Source: Lachnospiraceae bacterium
GTDB lineage: Bacteria; Bacillota; Clostridia; Lachnospirales; Lachnospiraceae
DNA: 51,714 nucleotides
Assembly (NCBI GenBank): GCA_022794255.1
Contig: JAAWEL010000032.1
Span: 1 to 51,714, forward strand
Direction: 5' to 3'
The notes beneath the pieces were generated by a model. That model had not been told where the DNA came from and did not search any database. It worked only from the letters and a program-made list of their open reading frames with translations. Below, piece by piece: positions 6,013-14,460 of the stretch. Position 1 is the first letter of the stretch. Every line of letters starts with the position of its first letter. Position numbers and translations under genes: made by a program.

Positions 6013-6918
6013 ATGAAAAAGTCAATTGGTATTTTAGCGGCTGCTGTATTTGCGGCATCAGCCCTTGTGGCATGTGGCGGGTCCGGGGACACAAAGGCGG
6101 AAGAGACCACAAAAGCGGCAGAGGAGACAGAGGCCACAGAGAATAAGGGAGAGGAGACCACAAAAGAGGCAGGGGAAGCTCCAGCTGAGTTAAAGAAGAT
6201 TGTGGTAGGCGCCAGTCCGGCCCCCCATGCAGAGATCTTAAGAGCTGCGAAGGATGTGTTGGCCAAAAAGGGCTATGAGCTGGAGATTTTGGAATACGTT
6301 GACTACATTCAGCCCAATCTGGCTTTGGAGTCGGAGGATCTGGATGCCAATTATTTTCAGCATCTGCCTTACCTTGAGTCCTTCAATGCGGAAAATGGAA
6401 CCAAGCTTGTATCTGCAGCAGCACTTCACTATGAGCCCTTTGGGATCTATGCAGGTAAAACCACTTCCTTAGAGGCTCTTTCAGATGGGGCAAGAGTGGC
6501 AGTTCCCAATGACACCAGCAATGAGGCGAGAGCTCTGCTGCTTTTGGAGGCTCAGGGGCTGATTAAGCTGAAGGAGGGGGCCGATTTGACTGTAACCAAG
6601 AATGATATTGTGGAGAATCCGAAAAATCTGGACTTTTATGAGGTGGAGGCTGCTCAGATTCCCCGTGTGGTGGAGGATGTAGACATTGCGGTTATCAACG
6701 GAAACTATGCCATTGAGGCAGGTTTTAAGGTGTCCGAGGCTCTGGCAGTGGAGGATTCGGAGTCCATTGCTGCTACCACCTACGGCAATGTGATCGCTGT
6801 GAGAGAGGGCCATGAGAAGGACGAGAATATTGTAGCATTGGTGGAGGCTCTGACCAGCGATGAGGTAAAGGCATTTATGGAAAGCACCTACGAGGGTGCA
6901 GTGGTTCCGCTGTTTTAA
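6013..6918 (+). CDS. metQ: Methionine-binding lipoprotein MetQ (NlpA family)
   Basis: This 301-residue substrate-binding lipoprotein captures methionine outside the membrane and delivers it to MetI. The signal peptide ends in the lipobox LVAC with Cys21, the expected site for diacylglyceryl modification by Lgt (a gene for which is also in the window). Residues about 22-58 form a Glu/Thr/Ala-rich linker with repeated EETTK. The NLPA domain begins at IVVGASPAPHAEIL and includes VEYVD-type YVDYIQPNLAL, ANYFQHLPYL and INGNYAIEAGF motifs. The ATG follows AAGAGGAGG. It is the third gene of the metNIQ unit, and a terminator follows. Confidence 0.95.
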   Translation: MKKSIGILAAAVFAASALVACGGSGDTKAEETTKAAEETEATENKGEETTKEAGEAPAELKKIVVGASPAPHAEILRAAKDVLAKKGYELEILEYVDYIQPNLALESEDLDANYFQHLPYLESFNAENGTKLVSAAALHYEPFGIYAGKTTSLEALSDGARVAVPNDTSNEARALLLLEAQGLIKLKEGADLTVTKNDIVENPKNLDFYEVEAAQIPRVVEDVDIAVINGNYAIEAGFKVSEALAVEDSESIAATTYGNVIAVREGHEKDENIVALVEALTSDEVKAFMESTYEGAVVPLF

Positions 6919-6950
6919 TGTAAAGAAAGAAGTAGTATCTGATTTTAGGA

Positions 6951-6984
6951 AAATCCCTCATGGCTGTAGCTGTGGGGGTTTTTT
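6951..6984 (+). terminator. Intrinsic terminator of the metNIQ operon
   Basis: CCCTCATGGC (6955-6964) pairs with GCTGTGGGGG (6969-6978) around a TGTA loop, including a few GU pairs, and is followed by six T. It is 33 bases after the metQ stop. Confidence 0.8.
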
Positions 6985-7040
6985 GTGGCAATTATCAGGA
7001 AAGCCTCATAAAATATAGGAAGAAGAAAACGGAGTTTCCT

Positions 7041-7306
7041 ATGCGTATTTTTGATTTAAAAAAAAAGAAGTGATCAATATTTGTGATTGTAAGCGTCTGG
7101 GCTTTGTGGGGGATGTGGAATTTGACGAAAAAACAGGCTGTATTACCCATCTGATTATTCCGGGACCGGGATGCTTATGTGGAATATTTGGCAGGGAGAA
7201 AGAGTATGTGATTCCTTTTTGTGATGTAAAGCAGATTGGGGATGATATTATTCTGGTGGAGATCCGGACCCTGAAAGATACAGAAAAAGCATGTAAAAGT
7301 GGGTAA
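7041..7306 (+). pseudogene. ymxH: YlmC/YmxH-family sporulation protein (PRC-barrel), with a frameshift in an A run
   Basis: The ATG at 7041 has GGAG six bases upstream and encodes MRIFDLKKK, the usual beginning of this family. The frame then meets TGA right after a run of nine A (7058-7066). One extra A would join it to the downstream frame EVINICDCKRLGFVGDVEFD, which continues to 7306 and has the family's GPGCLCGIFGREKEYVIPF and IGDDIILVEI motifs. The only alternative start for the downstream frame is a GTG at 7070, which has no proper ribosome site and would remove the first strand. YlmC/YmxH proteins are about 80-90 residues and are conserved in spore formers. The cause may be a sequencing error, a real mutation or transcriptional slippage on the A run. 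Confidence 0.75.
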
Positions 7307-7327
7307 AGAATGTTAAAAAGTGGGTAA
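7295..7327 (+). repeat. Two direct repeats AAAAGTGGGTAA, 21 bp apart
   Basis: AAAAGTGGGTAA occurs at 7295-7306, where it includes the ymxH stop codon, and again at 7316-7327. The spacing is two helical turns. The pair lies just upstream of the nrdR promoter -35 at 7342, so it may be a regulator site. Confidence 0.4.
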
Positions 7328-7341
7328 TTGGTAAAAAATGG

Positions 7342-7370
7342 TTGCACATAAGTCCCTGTTAGAGTAAAAT
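7342..7370 (+). promoter_or_regulatory. Promoter of nrdR-yqeG
   Basis: TTGCAC (7342-7347) and TAAAAT (7365-7370) are separated by exactly 17 bases. Transcription would start near 7377, about 80 bases before the nrdR start. Confidence 0.6.
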
Positions 7371-7459
7371 AAGAGCAATATGTAATTGACATAAGACAAA
7401 GAGGGATAGCAGGGAAGGTATCCTATTTGTTACAAAGTGTGAAAACAGGAGGAAAAACT

Positions 7460-7915
7460 GTGAAATGTCCATATTGTAATGCGTCCGATACCAAGGTGAT
7501 CGATTCCCGACCGGCTGATGAGAACAGTTCTATTCGCCGCCGCCGTCAGTGCGAAAAGTGTAAAAAGCGTTTTACCACTTATGAGAAGCTGGAGACCATG
7601 CCCCTTATGGTAATCAAAAAGGACCGTACCAGAGAGACATATGAGCGAGCTAAGATTGAAGATGGGGTGATCCGTTCCTGCCACAAGCGTCCGGTATCCA
7701 TTGAACAGATCAATGCCATGATTGATGAGATTGAAAATCAGGTTTTCAATATGGAGGCAAAGGAAGTGGAGACCTCTGTGATCGGAGAGCTGGTGATGGA
7801 AAAGCTAAAGGATCTGGATAAGGTGGCTTATGTGCGTTTTGCCTCGGTATATCGGGAGTTTAAGGATGTGAACACTTTTATGGAGGAGCTGGGAAAGCTG
7901 TTGAAGAATAAATGA
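7460..7915 (+). CDS. nrdR: Transcriptional repressor NrdR
   Basis: A 151-residue zinc-ribbon plus ATP-cone regulator that represses ribonucleotide reductase genes in response to dATP/ATP. The N-terminus [17 protein letters not shown] and [17 protein letters not shown] supply the two CxxC zinc pairs. The ATP-cone runs from about residue 47 to 137, beginning [19 protein letters not shown]. The GTG at 7460 was chosen because AGGAGG lies seven bases upstream and gives the normal family start and length. An upstream in-frame start at 7427 has no ribosome site. The gene overlaps yqeG by four bases (ATGA). No NrdR box was recognised in its own upstream region. Confidence 0.95.
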   Translation: MKCPYCNASDTKVIDSRPADENSSIRRRRQCEKCKKRFTTYEKLETMPLMVIKKDRTRETYERAKIEDGVIRSCHKRPVSIEQINAMIDEIENQVFNMEAKEVETSVIGELVMEKLKDLDKVAYVRFASVYREFKDVNTFMEELGKLLKNK

Positions 7916-8436
7916 TACTGGAACCTTTTTATCCGAAGGAATGGGTGGACAGCACCTATGAGATTGATTGGGAGATGTGGAAAAGTAAAGGGATCCGGGG
8001 GGTGATCTTTGATATTGACAATACGTTAGTATGCCACGGCGCCCCGGCGGATGACCGGGCAATCCAGCTGTTTAAGCGGCTTCACGGTCTGGGGATTCAA
8101 ACCTGTCTGCTTTCCAACAACAAAAAGCCAAGGGTAGCTTCTTTTGGAAAGGCAGTAGGTTCCCCCTATATCTTTAAAGCAGACAAGCCCTGTGTGAAGA
8201 ACTATAATAAAGCTATGAAACAGATGGGAACGGAGAGGGAGACCACTCTTTTTGTGGGGGATCAGCTGTTTACGGATGTCTACGGAGCTAACAGAGCCGG
8301 AATTTATGGAATATTAGTAAAGCCGATCAACCCAAAGGAGGAGATTCAGATTGTGCTAAAGAGGGCTTTGGAAGCCTTTGTGTTGCATTTTTATAAAAAG
8401 AAAAAAATAGTTGAAAAAACACATGGTTTATTATAG
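7912..8436 (+). CDS. yqeG: YqeG-family HAD phosphatase (subfamily IIIA)
   Basis: This 174-residue cytoplasmic HAD hydrolase has motif I FDIDNTLV (residues about 35-42), motif II LLSNNKK (about 68-74), a Lys in KADKP, and motif [19 protein letters not shown] near 115-130. That order and length match YqeG, related to the PGP phosphatase GEP4/PgpA-like group. The physiological substrate in Firmicutes is not settled; phosphatidylglycerophosphate is one candidate. The start codon overlaps the nrdR stop (ATGA), so the two are translationally coupled. The -10 element of the efp promoter overlaps its stop codon. Confidence 0.9.
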   Translation: MILEPFYPKEWVDSTYEIDWEMWKSKGIRGVIFDIDNTLVCHGAPADDRAIQLFKRLHGLGIQTCLLSNNKKPRVASFGKAVGSPYIFKADKPCVKNYNKAMKQMGTERETTLFVGDQLFTDVYGANRAGIYGILVKPINPKEEIQIVLKRALEAFVLHFYKKKKIVEKTHGLL

Positions 8437-8439
8437 AAT
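8411..8439 (+). promoter_or_regulatory. Promoter of efp
   Basis: TTGAAA (8411-8416), 17 bases, TAGAAT (8434-8439). It overlaps the last codons of yqeG and lies 46 bases before the efp ATG. Confidence 0.65.
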
Positions 8440-8484
8440 AGAGAAGATTACGAGCGAGTATGCAAATGCAAGGAGGAATATCCC

Positions 8485-9042
8485 ATGATTTCAGCAGGTG
8501 ATTTTAGAAATGGCATTACCTTGGAGATTGATGGTTCTGTATATCAGATCATTGAGTTTCAGCATGTTAAGCCAGGCAAGGGCGCTGCTTTTGTCAGAAC
8601 AAAGATTAAGAATGTTATGACCGGCTCCGTTGTGGAGCGGACTTTCCGGCCCACTGAGAAATTCCCGGCAGCGAGAATTGACCGTGTGGACATGCAATAT
8701 CTGTATGCGGACGGGGATCTGTTCAATTTTATGAATATGGAGAATTATGAGCAGATGGCTCTGGCTCCGGACGTGATCGGCGATGCGCTGAAATTTGTGA
8801 AGGAGAATGAGACTGTAAAGGTATGCTCCTACAATGGAAAAGTGTTCTCTGTGGAGCCGCCGTTATTTGTAGAACTGGAGATCACCAACACGGAACCGGG
8901 ATTTAAGGGTGACACTGCCCAGGGCGCTACCAAGCCAGCTACGGTGGAGACTGGTGCCACGGTATATGTGCCTCTGTTTGTGGACAATGGTGACAAGATT
9001 AAGATTGATACCCGTACTGGTGAGTACCTGTCCAGAGCATAA
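8485..9042 (+). CDS. efp: Translation elongation factor P
   Basis: A 185-residue three-domain (KOW-like/OB/OB) factor that binds stalled ribosomes between the P and E sites and speeds peptide bond formation at polyproline runs. The tip loop VKPGKGAAF places the conserved lysine at residue 32, the site modified in other bacteria. The C-terminal signature [19 protein letters not shown] and the ending [14 protein letters not shown] are typical. The ATG follows AAGGAGGAATATCCC. It has its own promoter and is followed by a terminator, so it is likely monocistronic. No modifying enzyme gene (EpmA or YmfI type) was seen nearby. Confidence 0.97.
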   Translation: MISAGDFRNGITLEIDGSVYQIIEFQHVKPGKGAAFVRTKIKNVMTGSVVERTFRPTEKFPAARIDRVDMQYLYADGDLFNFMNMENYEQMALAPDVIGDALKFVKENETVKVCSYNGKVFSVEPPLFVELEITNTEPGFKGDTAQGATKPATVETGATVYVPLFVDNGDKIKIDTRTGEYLSRA

Positions 9043-9087
9043 TTTTGATGGTCCGGAGCAGAGCGGTTCCGGATGGGAGTAGAAGAG

Positions 9088-9116
9088 AAAGCCAGACCGT
9101 CAAACGTCTGGCTTTT
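9088..9116 (+). terminator. Terminator after efp
   Basis: GCCAGAC (9091-9097) pairs with GTCTGGC (9106-9112), with flanking A-T pairs, and four T follow. The short T run makes it moderate in strength. Confidence 0.65.
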
Positions 9117-9159
9117 GGTAACAAAAAAGAGAATTTTACAGAGTGATCGGAGAGAGACA

Positions 9160-9723
9160 ATGGCCTTGTTTCAGAATAAGTTTCAATATAATATTGCCTT
9201 GATTGGGTTTATGGGAGCTGGGAAGAGTACAGTATCCCACTGTCTGAGCCGAAAATATGCGCTGGAAGAAGTGGAGATCGATTCCATGATTGCAGAGTCA
9301 GAGGGAATGGCGATCACAGATATTTTTGCTAAGTACGGGGAGCCCTATTTCCGCACTTGCGAGAGCAATGCCATCATTGATCTTAAGAACCGCCGAAGGA
9401 CAGTTATATCCTGTGGGGGCGGAGCGGTTATGCGGGATGAAAATGTGGAAAATTTAAAGAAAAGCAGCCGGATTGTGCTTTTAACAGCCATGCCAGAGAC
9501 AATTTTGGAGCGAGTGAAGGACTCGAATGAGCGGCCTATTCTCAATGGTCATATGAATGTGGAATATATTGCAGATCTGATGGAAAAACGGCGGGCCAAA
9601 TATGAAGCAGCAGCGGACATTGTGATCGCCACAGACAATAAAAGTGTAACCGATATCTGTGAAGAGTTGATGCATAGAATGGAAGAATTGGAAGTCCTTT
9701 GGAAGGGGCAAAAGTTACTTTGA
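9160..9723 (+). CDS. aroK: Shikimate kinase
   Basis: A 187-residue P-loop kinase that phosphorylates shikimate with ATP in aromatic amino acid synthesis. Walker A GFMGAGKST is at residues 16-24. The shikimate-binding parts EIDSMIAESEGMAITDIFAK and GEPYFRTCE, and the SCGGGAV loop (Walker B-like), are in the expected order. A lid region RPIL is present near residue 126. The ATG at 9160 follows GGAGAG; an upstream in-frame start at 9073 overlaps the efp terminator and is unlikely. The aroE gene starts 17 bases after the stop, giving two consecutive pathway enzymes. Confidence 0.93.
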   Translation: MALFQNKFQYNIALIGFMGAGKSTVSHCLSRKYALEEVEIDSMIAESEGMAITDIFAKYGEPYFRTCESNAIIDLKNRRRTVISCGGGAVMRDENVENLKKSSRIVLLTAMPETILERVKDSNERPILNGHMNVEYIADLMEKRRAKYEAAADIVIATDNKSVTDICEELMHRMEELEVLWKGQKLL

Positions 9724-9740
9724 AAATGGAGGGGCAAGTG

Positions 9741-10607
9741 ATGGAGATAAGCGGACATACACAGATGCTTTGCCTGATTGGCAGTCCGGTAGGCCATTCC
9801 GGTTCACCGGCTATGTATAATTACAGCTTCAATAAGCTGGGGCTGGATTATGTCTATCTTGCATTTGACATAAAGGAGGAGGAAACGGAGAGGGCGGTGG
9901 AGGCATTAAAGCTTCTGAATGTAAGAGGCTTTAATATTACCATGCCCTGCAAAACCCGGGTACTGTCCTGCTGCGATGAGCTTTCCAGGGCAGCAGAGCT
10001 GATCGGAGCGGTCAATACGGTGGTCAATGAAAAGGGAAAGCTGATTGGTCACAACACAGACGGATTGGGCTGGGTGCGCAGCTGCCGGGAAAAGGGAGTG
10101 GAGATTCAGGGAAAAAAGATGACTATTGCAGGCTCTGGCGGGGCAGCCACGGCCATTACGATCACCAGTGCGCTAAATGGGATTGAGGAACTTTCTGTTT
10201 TTGCTTTGAAGGATTCTTTCTATACAAATGCAGAAGCGACTGTAGAAAAGATTCACCGGCAGGTTCCCGGGTGCCGGATTCGGCTGTTTGATTTAGAGGA
10301 CCGGGAAAAGCTTTATGAAGAAATTGGAGACAGTGATATATTTACCAATGCCACCCGTGTGGGGATGAAGCCTATGGATGGGGAAAGCCTGATTGAGGAT
10401 ATGGGAGTGTTTAGAAAAGAGCTGGTAGTATCCGATGTGGTTTACAATCCCCGCATGACCCGGCTGCTTATGGATGCCCAAAAAGCCGGGTGTCAGATTA
10501 TCCCTGGGGTGGGGATGCTTCTGTGGCAAGGAGCGGAAGCCTTTAAGCTGTATACAGGCAGGGAAATGCCGGCCCGGGAAGTGATGGAGCGGTATTTTTC
10601 TGATTGA
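9741..10607 (+). CDS. aroE: Shikimate dehydrogenase
   Basis: This 288-residue NAD(P)H-dependent enzyme reduces 3-dehydroshikimate to shikimate, the substrate of AroK encoded just upstream. The substrate domain has LIGSPVGHSGSPAMYN and FNITMPCKT, with the catalytic lysine. VNTVVNEKGKLIGHNTDGLG carries the conserved Asn and Asp. The NADP domain has the glycine motif AGSGGAATA. The ending GVGMLLWQGAEAFKLYTG is diagnostic of AroE. The ATG at 9741 follows GGAGGGG; an earlier in-frame ATG at 9699 would overlap aroK. It is 19 bases upstream of argS. Confidence 0.93.
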   Translation: MEISGHTQMLCLIGSPVGHSGSPAMYNYSFNKLGLDYVYLAFDIKEEETERAVEALKLLNVRGFNITMPCKTRVLSCCDELSRAAELIGAVNTVVNEKGKLIGHNTDGLGWVRSCREKGVEIQGKKMTIAGSGGAATAITITSALNGIEELSVFALKDSFYTNAEATVEKIHRQVPGCRIRLFDLEDREKLYEEIGDSDIFTNATRVGMKPMDGESLIEDMGVFRKELVVSDVVYNPRMTRLLMDAQKAGCQIIPGVGMLLWQGAEAFKLYTGREMPAREVMERYFSD

Positions 10608-10626
10608 GAGAAAGGAGAACAACTGA

Positions 10627-12456
10627 GTGGAAAAGATTCAGGATTTGATCTTAGCCCAGATGGAGGAGGCTTTTTCTGCCTGTGGCTATGAAAAGCGTTT
10701 TGCCAAGGTAGTGCTTTCTAACCGTCCGGATTTATGTGAATATCAGTGTAATGGTGCTATGGCGGCTGCTAAGCTTTACAAGAAAAAGCCTATTGATATT
10801 GCCGGGGAGGTGACTGCATTTTTAAGCAAAGAGAGTGAAGAGAGAGATTCTTTTGTGTTTTCTGAGATAAATGCGGTTATGCCGGGATTTATCAATATTC
10901 GTCTGGACGGAAGATTTTTGGCTGATTATTTGGACGGAATGGCAAAGGAAGAAAAGCTGGGGGTTGAGGAGCCGGGCCATGGGGAGACCGTGATCGTGGA
11001 CTATGGCGGGGCCAATGTGGCAAAACCTCTCCATGTGGGGCACTTGCGGTCGGCAGTGATCGGAGAGTGTATCCGGCGGATGGGAAATTTTTTGGGCTAT
11101 CATATGATCGGCGATGTCCATTTAGGGGACTGGGGACTTCAGATGGGGCTTATCATCGAGGAACTGCGGGACAGACAGCCAGAACTGATTTATTTTGATG
11201 AAAGTTTTCAGGGAGAATATCCCAAGGAACCGCCGTTTACCATCAGTGAGCTGGAGGATATTTACCCTAGTGCCAGTGCTAAGTCAAAGACAGACGACAG
11301 CTTTCGGGAAAGGGCCCAGACAGCTACTTTCAAGCTTCAGAATGGATATGCCCCCTATGCAGCTATCTGGAAGCATATCATGGCTGTCTCTCTGGCAGAC
11401 TTAAAGAAGAACTACGGGAATCTGGATGTACATTTTGACCTGTGGAAAGGGGAGAGTGACGCAGAGCCTTATATTCCCTGGCTGATTAAAGATCTGCAGG
11501 ATAAGGGGCTTGCCAGAGAGAGCCAGGGAGCTCTGGTGGTGGATATTGCCCAGGAGACGGATTCCAAGGAACTGCCTCCTTGTATTGTGCGCAAGTCAGA
11601 CGGAGCTGCTTTATATGCCACTTCAGATTTGGGAACGATTTTAGAAAGAGAAAAGCTGTATCAGCCGGCAAAATATATCTATATTACTGATAAAAGGCAG
11701 GAGCTTCATTTTATCCAGGTATTTCGGGTGGCCAAGAAAGCTGGGTACGTGAAAACAGACACACCAATGATTCACATTGGCTTTGGGACCATGAACGGAA
11801 GGGACGGAAAGCCCTTTAAGACCAGGGATGGAGGCGTCATGCGCTTAGAACAGCTGATTGGGGATATTGAAGAGGCAGTTTATCAGAGAATTTTAGAAAA
11901 CAGGGATGTGCTGGAGGAGGATGACACGGACCTGGAAAAATCCGGAGCAGCCATGTCGGAGAAGGAGGCCAGGGCAACTGCCAGACTAGTGGGACTTGCT
12001 GCTTTAAAATACGGTGATTTGTCCAATCAGGCAGCTAAAGATTATGTGTTTGACCTGGATCGTTTTTCTTCCTTTACAGGAAATACCGGGCCTTATATTC
12101 TCTATACGATTGTGCGGATCAAGTCGATTTTAAATAATTATGAGCAGGCAAATACAGAGAAGGTAAAATCCCGGATTCTTCCTCCTGTCACTGACACGGA
12201 AAAAGAGCTGATGCTAGAATTGACCCGATACAATGAAGTGATGGAGAATGCCTTTGCAGAGGCAGCGCCCCATAAGCTCTGCCAGTATATCTATGAACTG
12301 GCCAATGCTTTTAACGGATTTTACCGGGATAACAAGATTTTGGCTCAGGAGGATAAGGCTCGCCAGGCAGGCTGGATCCAGTTGATCACCCTGACAAGAG
12401 ATGTTCTTTCCACATGCATTCATGTGCTGGGCTTTGACGCTCCGGACCGGATGTAG
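10627..12456 (+). CDS. argS: Arginyl-tRNA synthetase
   Basis: A 609-residue class I synthetase that charges tRNA-Arg. The N-terminal Add-1 domain (about 1-115) precedes the HIGH-like motif AKPLHVGHLRSAVIGE near residue 137, and MIGDVHLGDWGLQMG. The catalytic core contains SDLGTILERE and YITDKRQELHF. The KMSK loop is replaced by PFKTRDGGVMRL, as in most bacterial ArgRS. The C-terminal DALR anticodon domain begins at FTGNTGPYILYTIVRIKSIL and the protein ends LGFDAPDRM, the usual end. The GTG at 10627 follows AAAGGAGAAC. It runs in the same direction as aroE and the BMP-like gene and is probably part of one transcript. Confidence 0.96.
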   Translation: MEKIQDLILAQMEEAFSACGYEKRFAKVVLSNRPDLCEYQCNGAMAAAKLYKKKPIDIAGEVTAFLSKESEERDSFVFSEINAVMPGFINIRLDGRFLADYLDGMAKEEKLGVEEPGHGETVIVDYGGANVAKPLHVGHLRSAVIGECIRRMGNFLGYHMIGDVHLGDWGLQMGLIIEELRDRQPELIYFDESFQGEYPKEPPFTISELEDIYPSASAKSKTDDSFRERAQTATFKLQNGYAPYAAIWKHIMAVSLADLKKNYGNLDVHFDLWKGESDAEPYIPWLIKDLQDKGLARESQGALVVDIAQETDSKELPPCIVRKSDGAALYATSDLGTILEREKLYQPAKYIYITDKRQELHFIQVFRVAKKAGYVKTDTPMIHIGFGTMNGRDGKPFKTRDGGVMRLEQLIGDIEEAVYQRILENRDVLEEDDTDLEKSGAAMSEKEARATARLVGLAALKYGDLSNQAAKDYVFDLDRFSSFTGNTGPYILYTIVRIKSILNNYEQANTEKVKSRILPPVTDTEKELMLELTRYNEVMENAFAEAAPHKLCQYIYELANAFNGFYRDNKILAQEDKARQAGWIQLITLTRDVLSTCIHVLGFDAPDRM

Positions 12457-12486
12457 GGGAAGAAGGTAAGGGAAAGGAGCTTTTGG

Positions 12487-14460
12487 ATGGCATTATATGA
12501 TTATATCGGTGCTTTGCGCCAGGGGCGGAAGAGGTATCAGGAGGCAGTTTCTAAGGGTCAATACCCATATCTGCCAGTGCTTGACGATATTTTATCCAAT
12601 ACGGATATTGTGTCTGAGGTGAATTTGGGAGTGATTGATATCCCCTTGGAAAGAGTGGTTGGCACCAAAACGCAAGGGAGAACGCAGGCCTTTGCCAGCA
12701 ATTTTATGCCTCTTTTGGGAGAAAGATCGGAGTTTGGGGCCAAGTGGGCTTTTCTGTATGATCATCAGATCGATGAGGGGATCCACGATCCGATCCTTGC
12801 GTATGAATTTATGAACCGGTATTATGTTCAGGAAGGGAATAAGAGAGTCAGTGTGTTAAAGTATGTCAAGGCATACAGCATTTCAGCTTCTGTCATCCGT
12901 TTGATTCCAAGGCGGAGTGATAATCGGGATACAAAGCTGTACTATGAGTTTCTGGACTTTTATCAGGTATCCTTTAACTGTGATGTATGGTTTAGCAGGG
13001 AGGGAGGCTATAAGCGGCTTTTGGAGGCCATGGGGAAAGGGCCGGATCAGGTTTGGACGGAGGATGAGCGTCAGTATTTTAAAGCAGCCTATGACCGTTT
13101 TTCAAAGGTTTTTTATGGACTTCGCACAGATGATATGGAGCTCACTGCCTCGGATGCTTTTTTGAAGTATGTGGAGTTTTTTGGCTATGAGGTGGCAAAG
13201 GAACGGACTGCAGATCAGATGAAGAAGGACCTGGTCCGAATTTGGGATGAACTGCTATTGACCTCCCGCGGAAGTGAGATTGCTCTGGTGGAAAAGCCGG
13301 AGGTAAAGGAGGGAAGCTCTCCACGGCTGTTAAATTGGCTGCTTCCCGGGGCTGTTATTGAGCCGGAGCTTTTAAAGCCTGCCTTTATCTATCCAAAGGG
13401 CAAGGAGGTATCTAGCTGGGTGTATGCCCATGAGCTGGGAAGAATGTATTTGGAACAGCGCTTTCCCGGGATGCATACCTGGGCCTTTGAGGATGTGGGA
13501 TCAGAGGAAGAGGTTTTAAAGGCTGTGGACAGGGCAGTGGAGGAAGGGTGTAATCTGATCTTTACAGTTGCACCTCAGATGGCGGCAACCAGTGTGAAAG
13601 CAGCGATCAAATATCCGAAACTGAAGATTTTTAATTGCTCGGTCAACATGTCTTATTCCTCCATCCGTACCTATTATGCCCGGATGTATGAGTCGAAGTT
13701 TTTGATGGGTGCGCTGGCTGCGGCTATGAGTGAACAGGAAAAGTTGGGGTATATTGCAGATTATCCGATCTATGGGATGATGTCCAATATCAATGCTTTT
13801 GCCATGGGGGCAAGAATGGTCAATCCCAGGGCAAAGGTTTATTTGAAATGGTCAGGACTGAAAGAGCATCACTGTCGTCAGGAGCTGGAGCGGGAGGGGA
13901 TCACCCATATCTCAGGAGAGGATTTGATTGCACCGGTGAAGGCGTCCAGAGAATACGGCTTATATTGCAAGGCTCCGGACGGAACAGTGGAAAACCTCGC
14001 CACATCCCTGACTAACTGGGGAAAATTCTACGAGCAGATTGTAAATCAGATCTGCCAGGGAGAGCAGGAGGATAGGAGCCTGAAGGGAAAGAAGGCGATC
14101 AATTATTGGTGGGGCATGTCTGCGGATGTGATTGATGTGATCTGCTCCAAGGATCTTCCATCCAGTACCCAGAAGCTGATTGATTTTTTGAAATGGTCCA
14201 TCTGCTGCGGTTCTTTCCGCACCTTTGAGGGGAAGATTTACGCCCAGAAGGGTCTGGTGGTGGGAGAGGAAGGACGCTGCCTTACGCCAGAGGAGATCAT
14301 CCGAATGGGCTGGTTGTGTGACAATGTAGTGGGGCAGATTCCGGCTACGGAGCTGTTTAAGCCGGAGGCCCAGGCCATGATCCGGATGAATGGTGTAAAG
14401 ACGGAGGAAAGAGGTACGGAGGAGAAGAAAGGTGAAGATTCTGGTACTGGCAGACTGTGA
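12487..14460 (+). CDS. Cytoplasmic fusion of a ParB-like domain and a BMP/PnrA-type ligand-binding domain
   Basis: A 657-residue protein with no signal peptide, lipobox or membrane segment. Residues about 35-180 look like a ParB/sulfiredoxin-type domain: a polar LPVLDD start and a VQEGNKRVSVLKY motif at 114-126, which matches the ParB nuclease pattern (D/E)GNxRVxA. Residues about 300-600 match the BMP/PnrA (Med) periplasmic-binding family: PAFIYPKGKEVSSW, the CNLIFTVAPQM strand, KIFNCSV, FLMGALAAAMSEQEKLGYIA and YGMMSNINAFAMGAR. The usual BMP proteins are exported nucleoside-binding lipoproteins, so a cytoplasmic ParB-like fusion implies an internal sensor or regulator. It overlaps the following phosphoesterase by 29 bases. 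Substrate and function are unknown. Confidence 0.72.
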   Translation: MALYDYIGALRQGRKRYQEAVSKGQYPYLPVLDDILSNTDIVSEVNLGVIDIPLERVVGTKTQGRTQAFASNFMPLLGERSEFGAKWAFLYDHQIDEGIHDPILAYEFMNRYYVQEGNKRVSVLKYVKAYSISASVIRLIPRRSDNRDTKLYYEFLDFYQVSFNCDVWFSREGGYKRLLEAMGKGPDQVWTEDERQYFKAAYDRFSKVFYGLRTDDMELTASDAFLKYVEFFGYEVAKERTADQMKKDLVRIWDELLLTSRGSEIALVEKPEVKEGSSPRLLNWLLPGAVIEPELLKPAFIYPKGKEVSSWVYAHELGRMYLEQRFPGMHTWAFEDVGSEEEVLKAVDRAVEEGCNLIFTVAPQMAATSVKAAIKYPKLKIFNCSVNMSYSSIRTYYARMYESKFLMGALAAAMSEQEKLGYIADYPIYGMMSNINAFAMGARMVNPRAKVYLKWSGLKEHHCRQELEREGITHISGEDLIAPVKASREYGLYCKAPDGTVENLATSLTNWGKFYEQIVNQICQGEQEDRSLKGKKAINYWWGMSADVIDVICSKDLPSSTQKLIDFLKWSICCGSFRTFEGKIYAQKGLVVGEEGRCLTPEEIIRMGWLCDNVVGQIPATELFKPEAQAMIRMNGVKTEERGTEEKKGEDSGTGRL

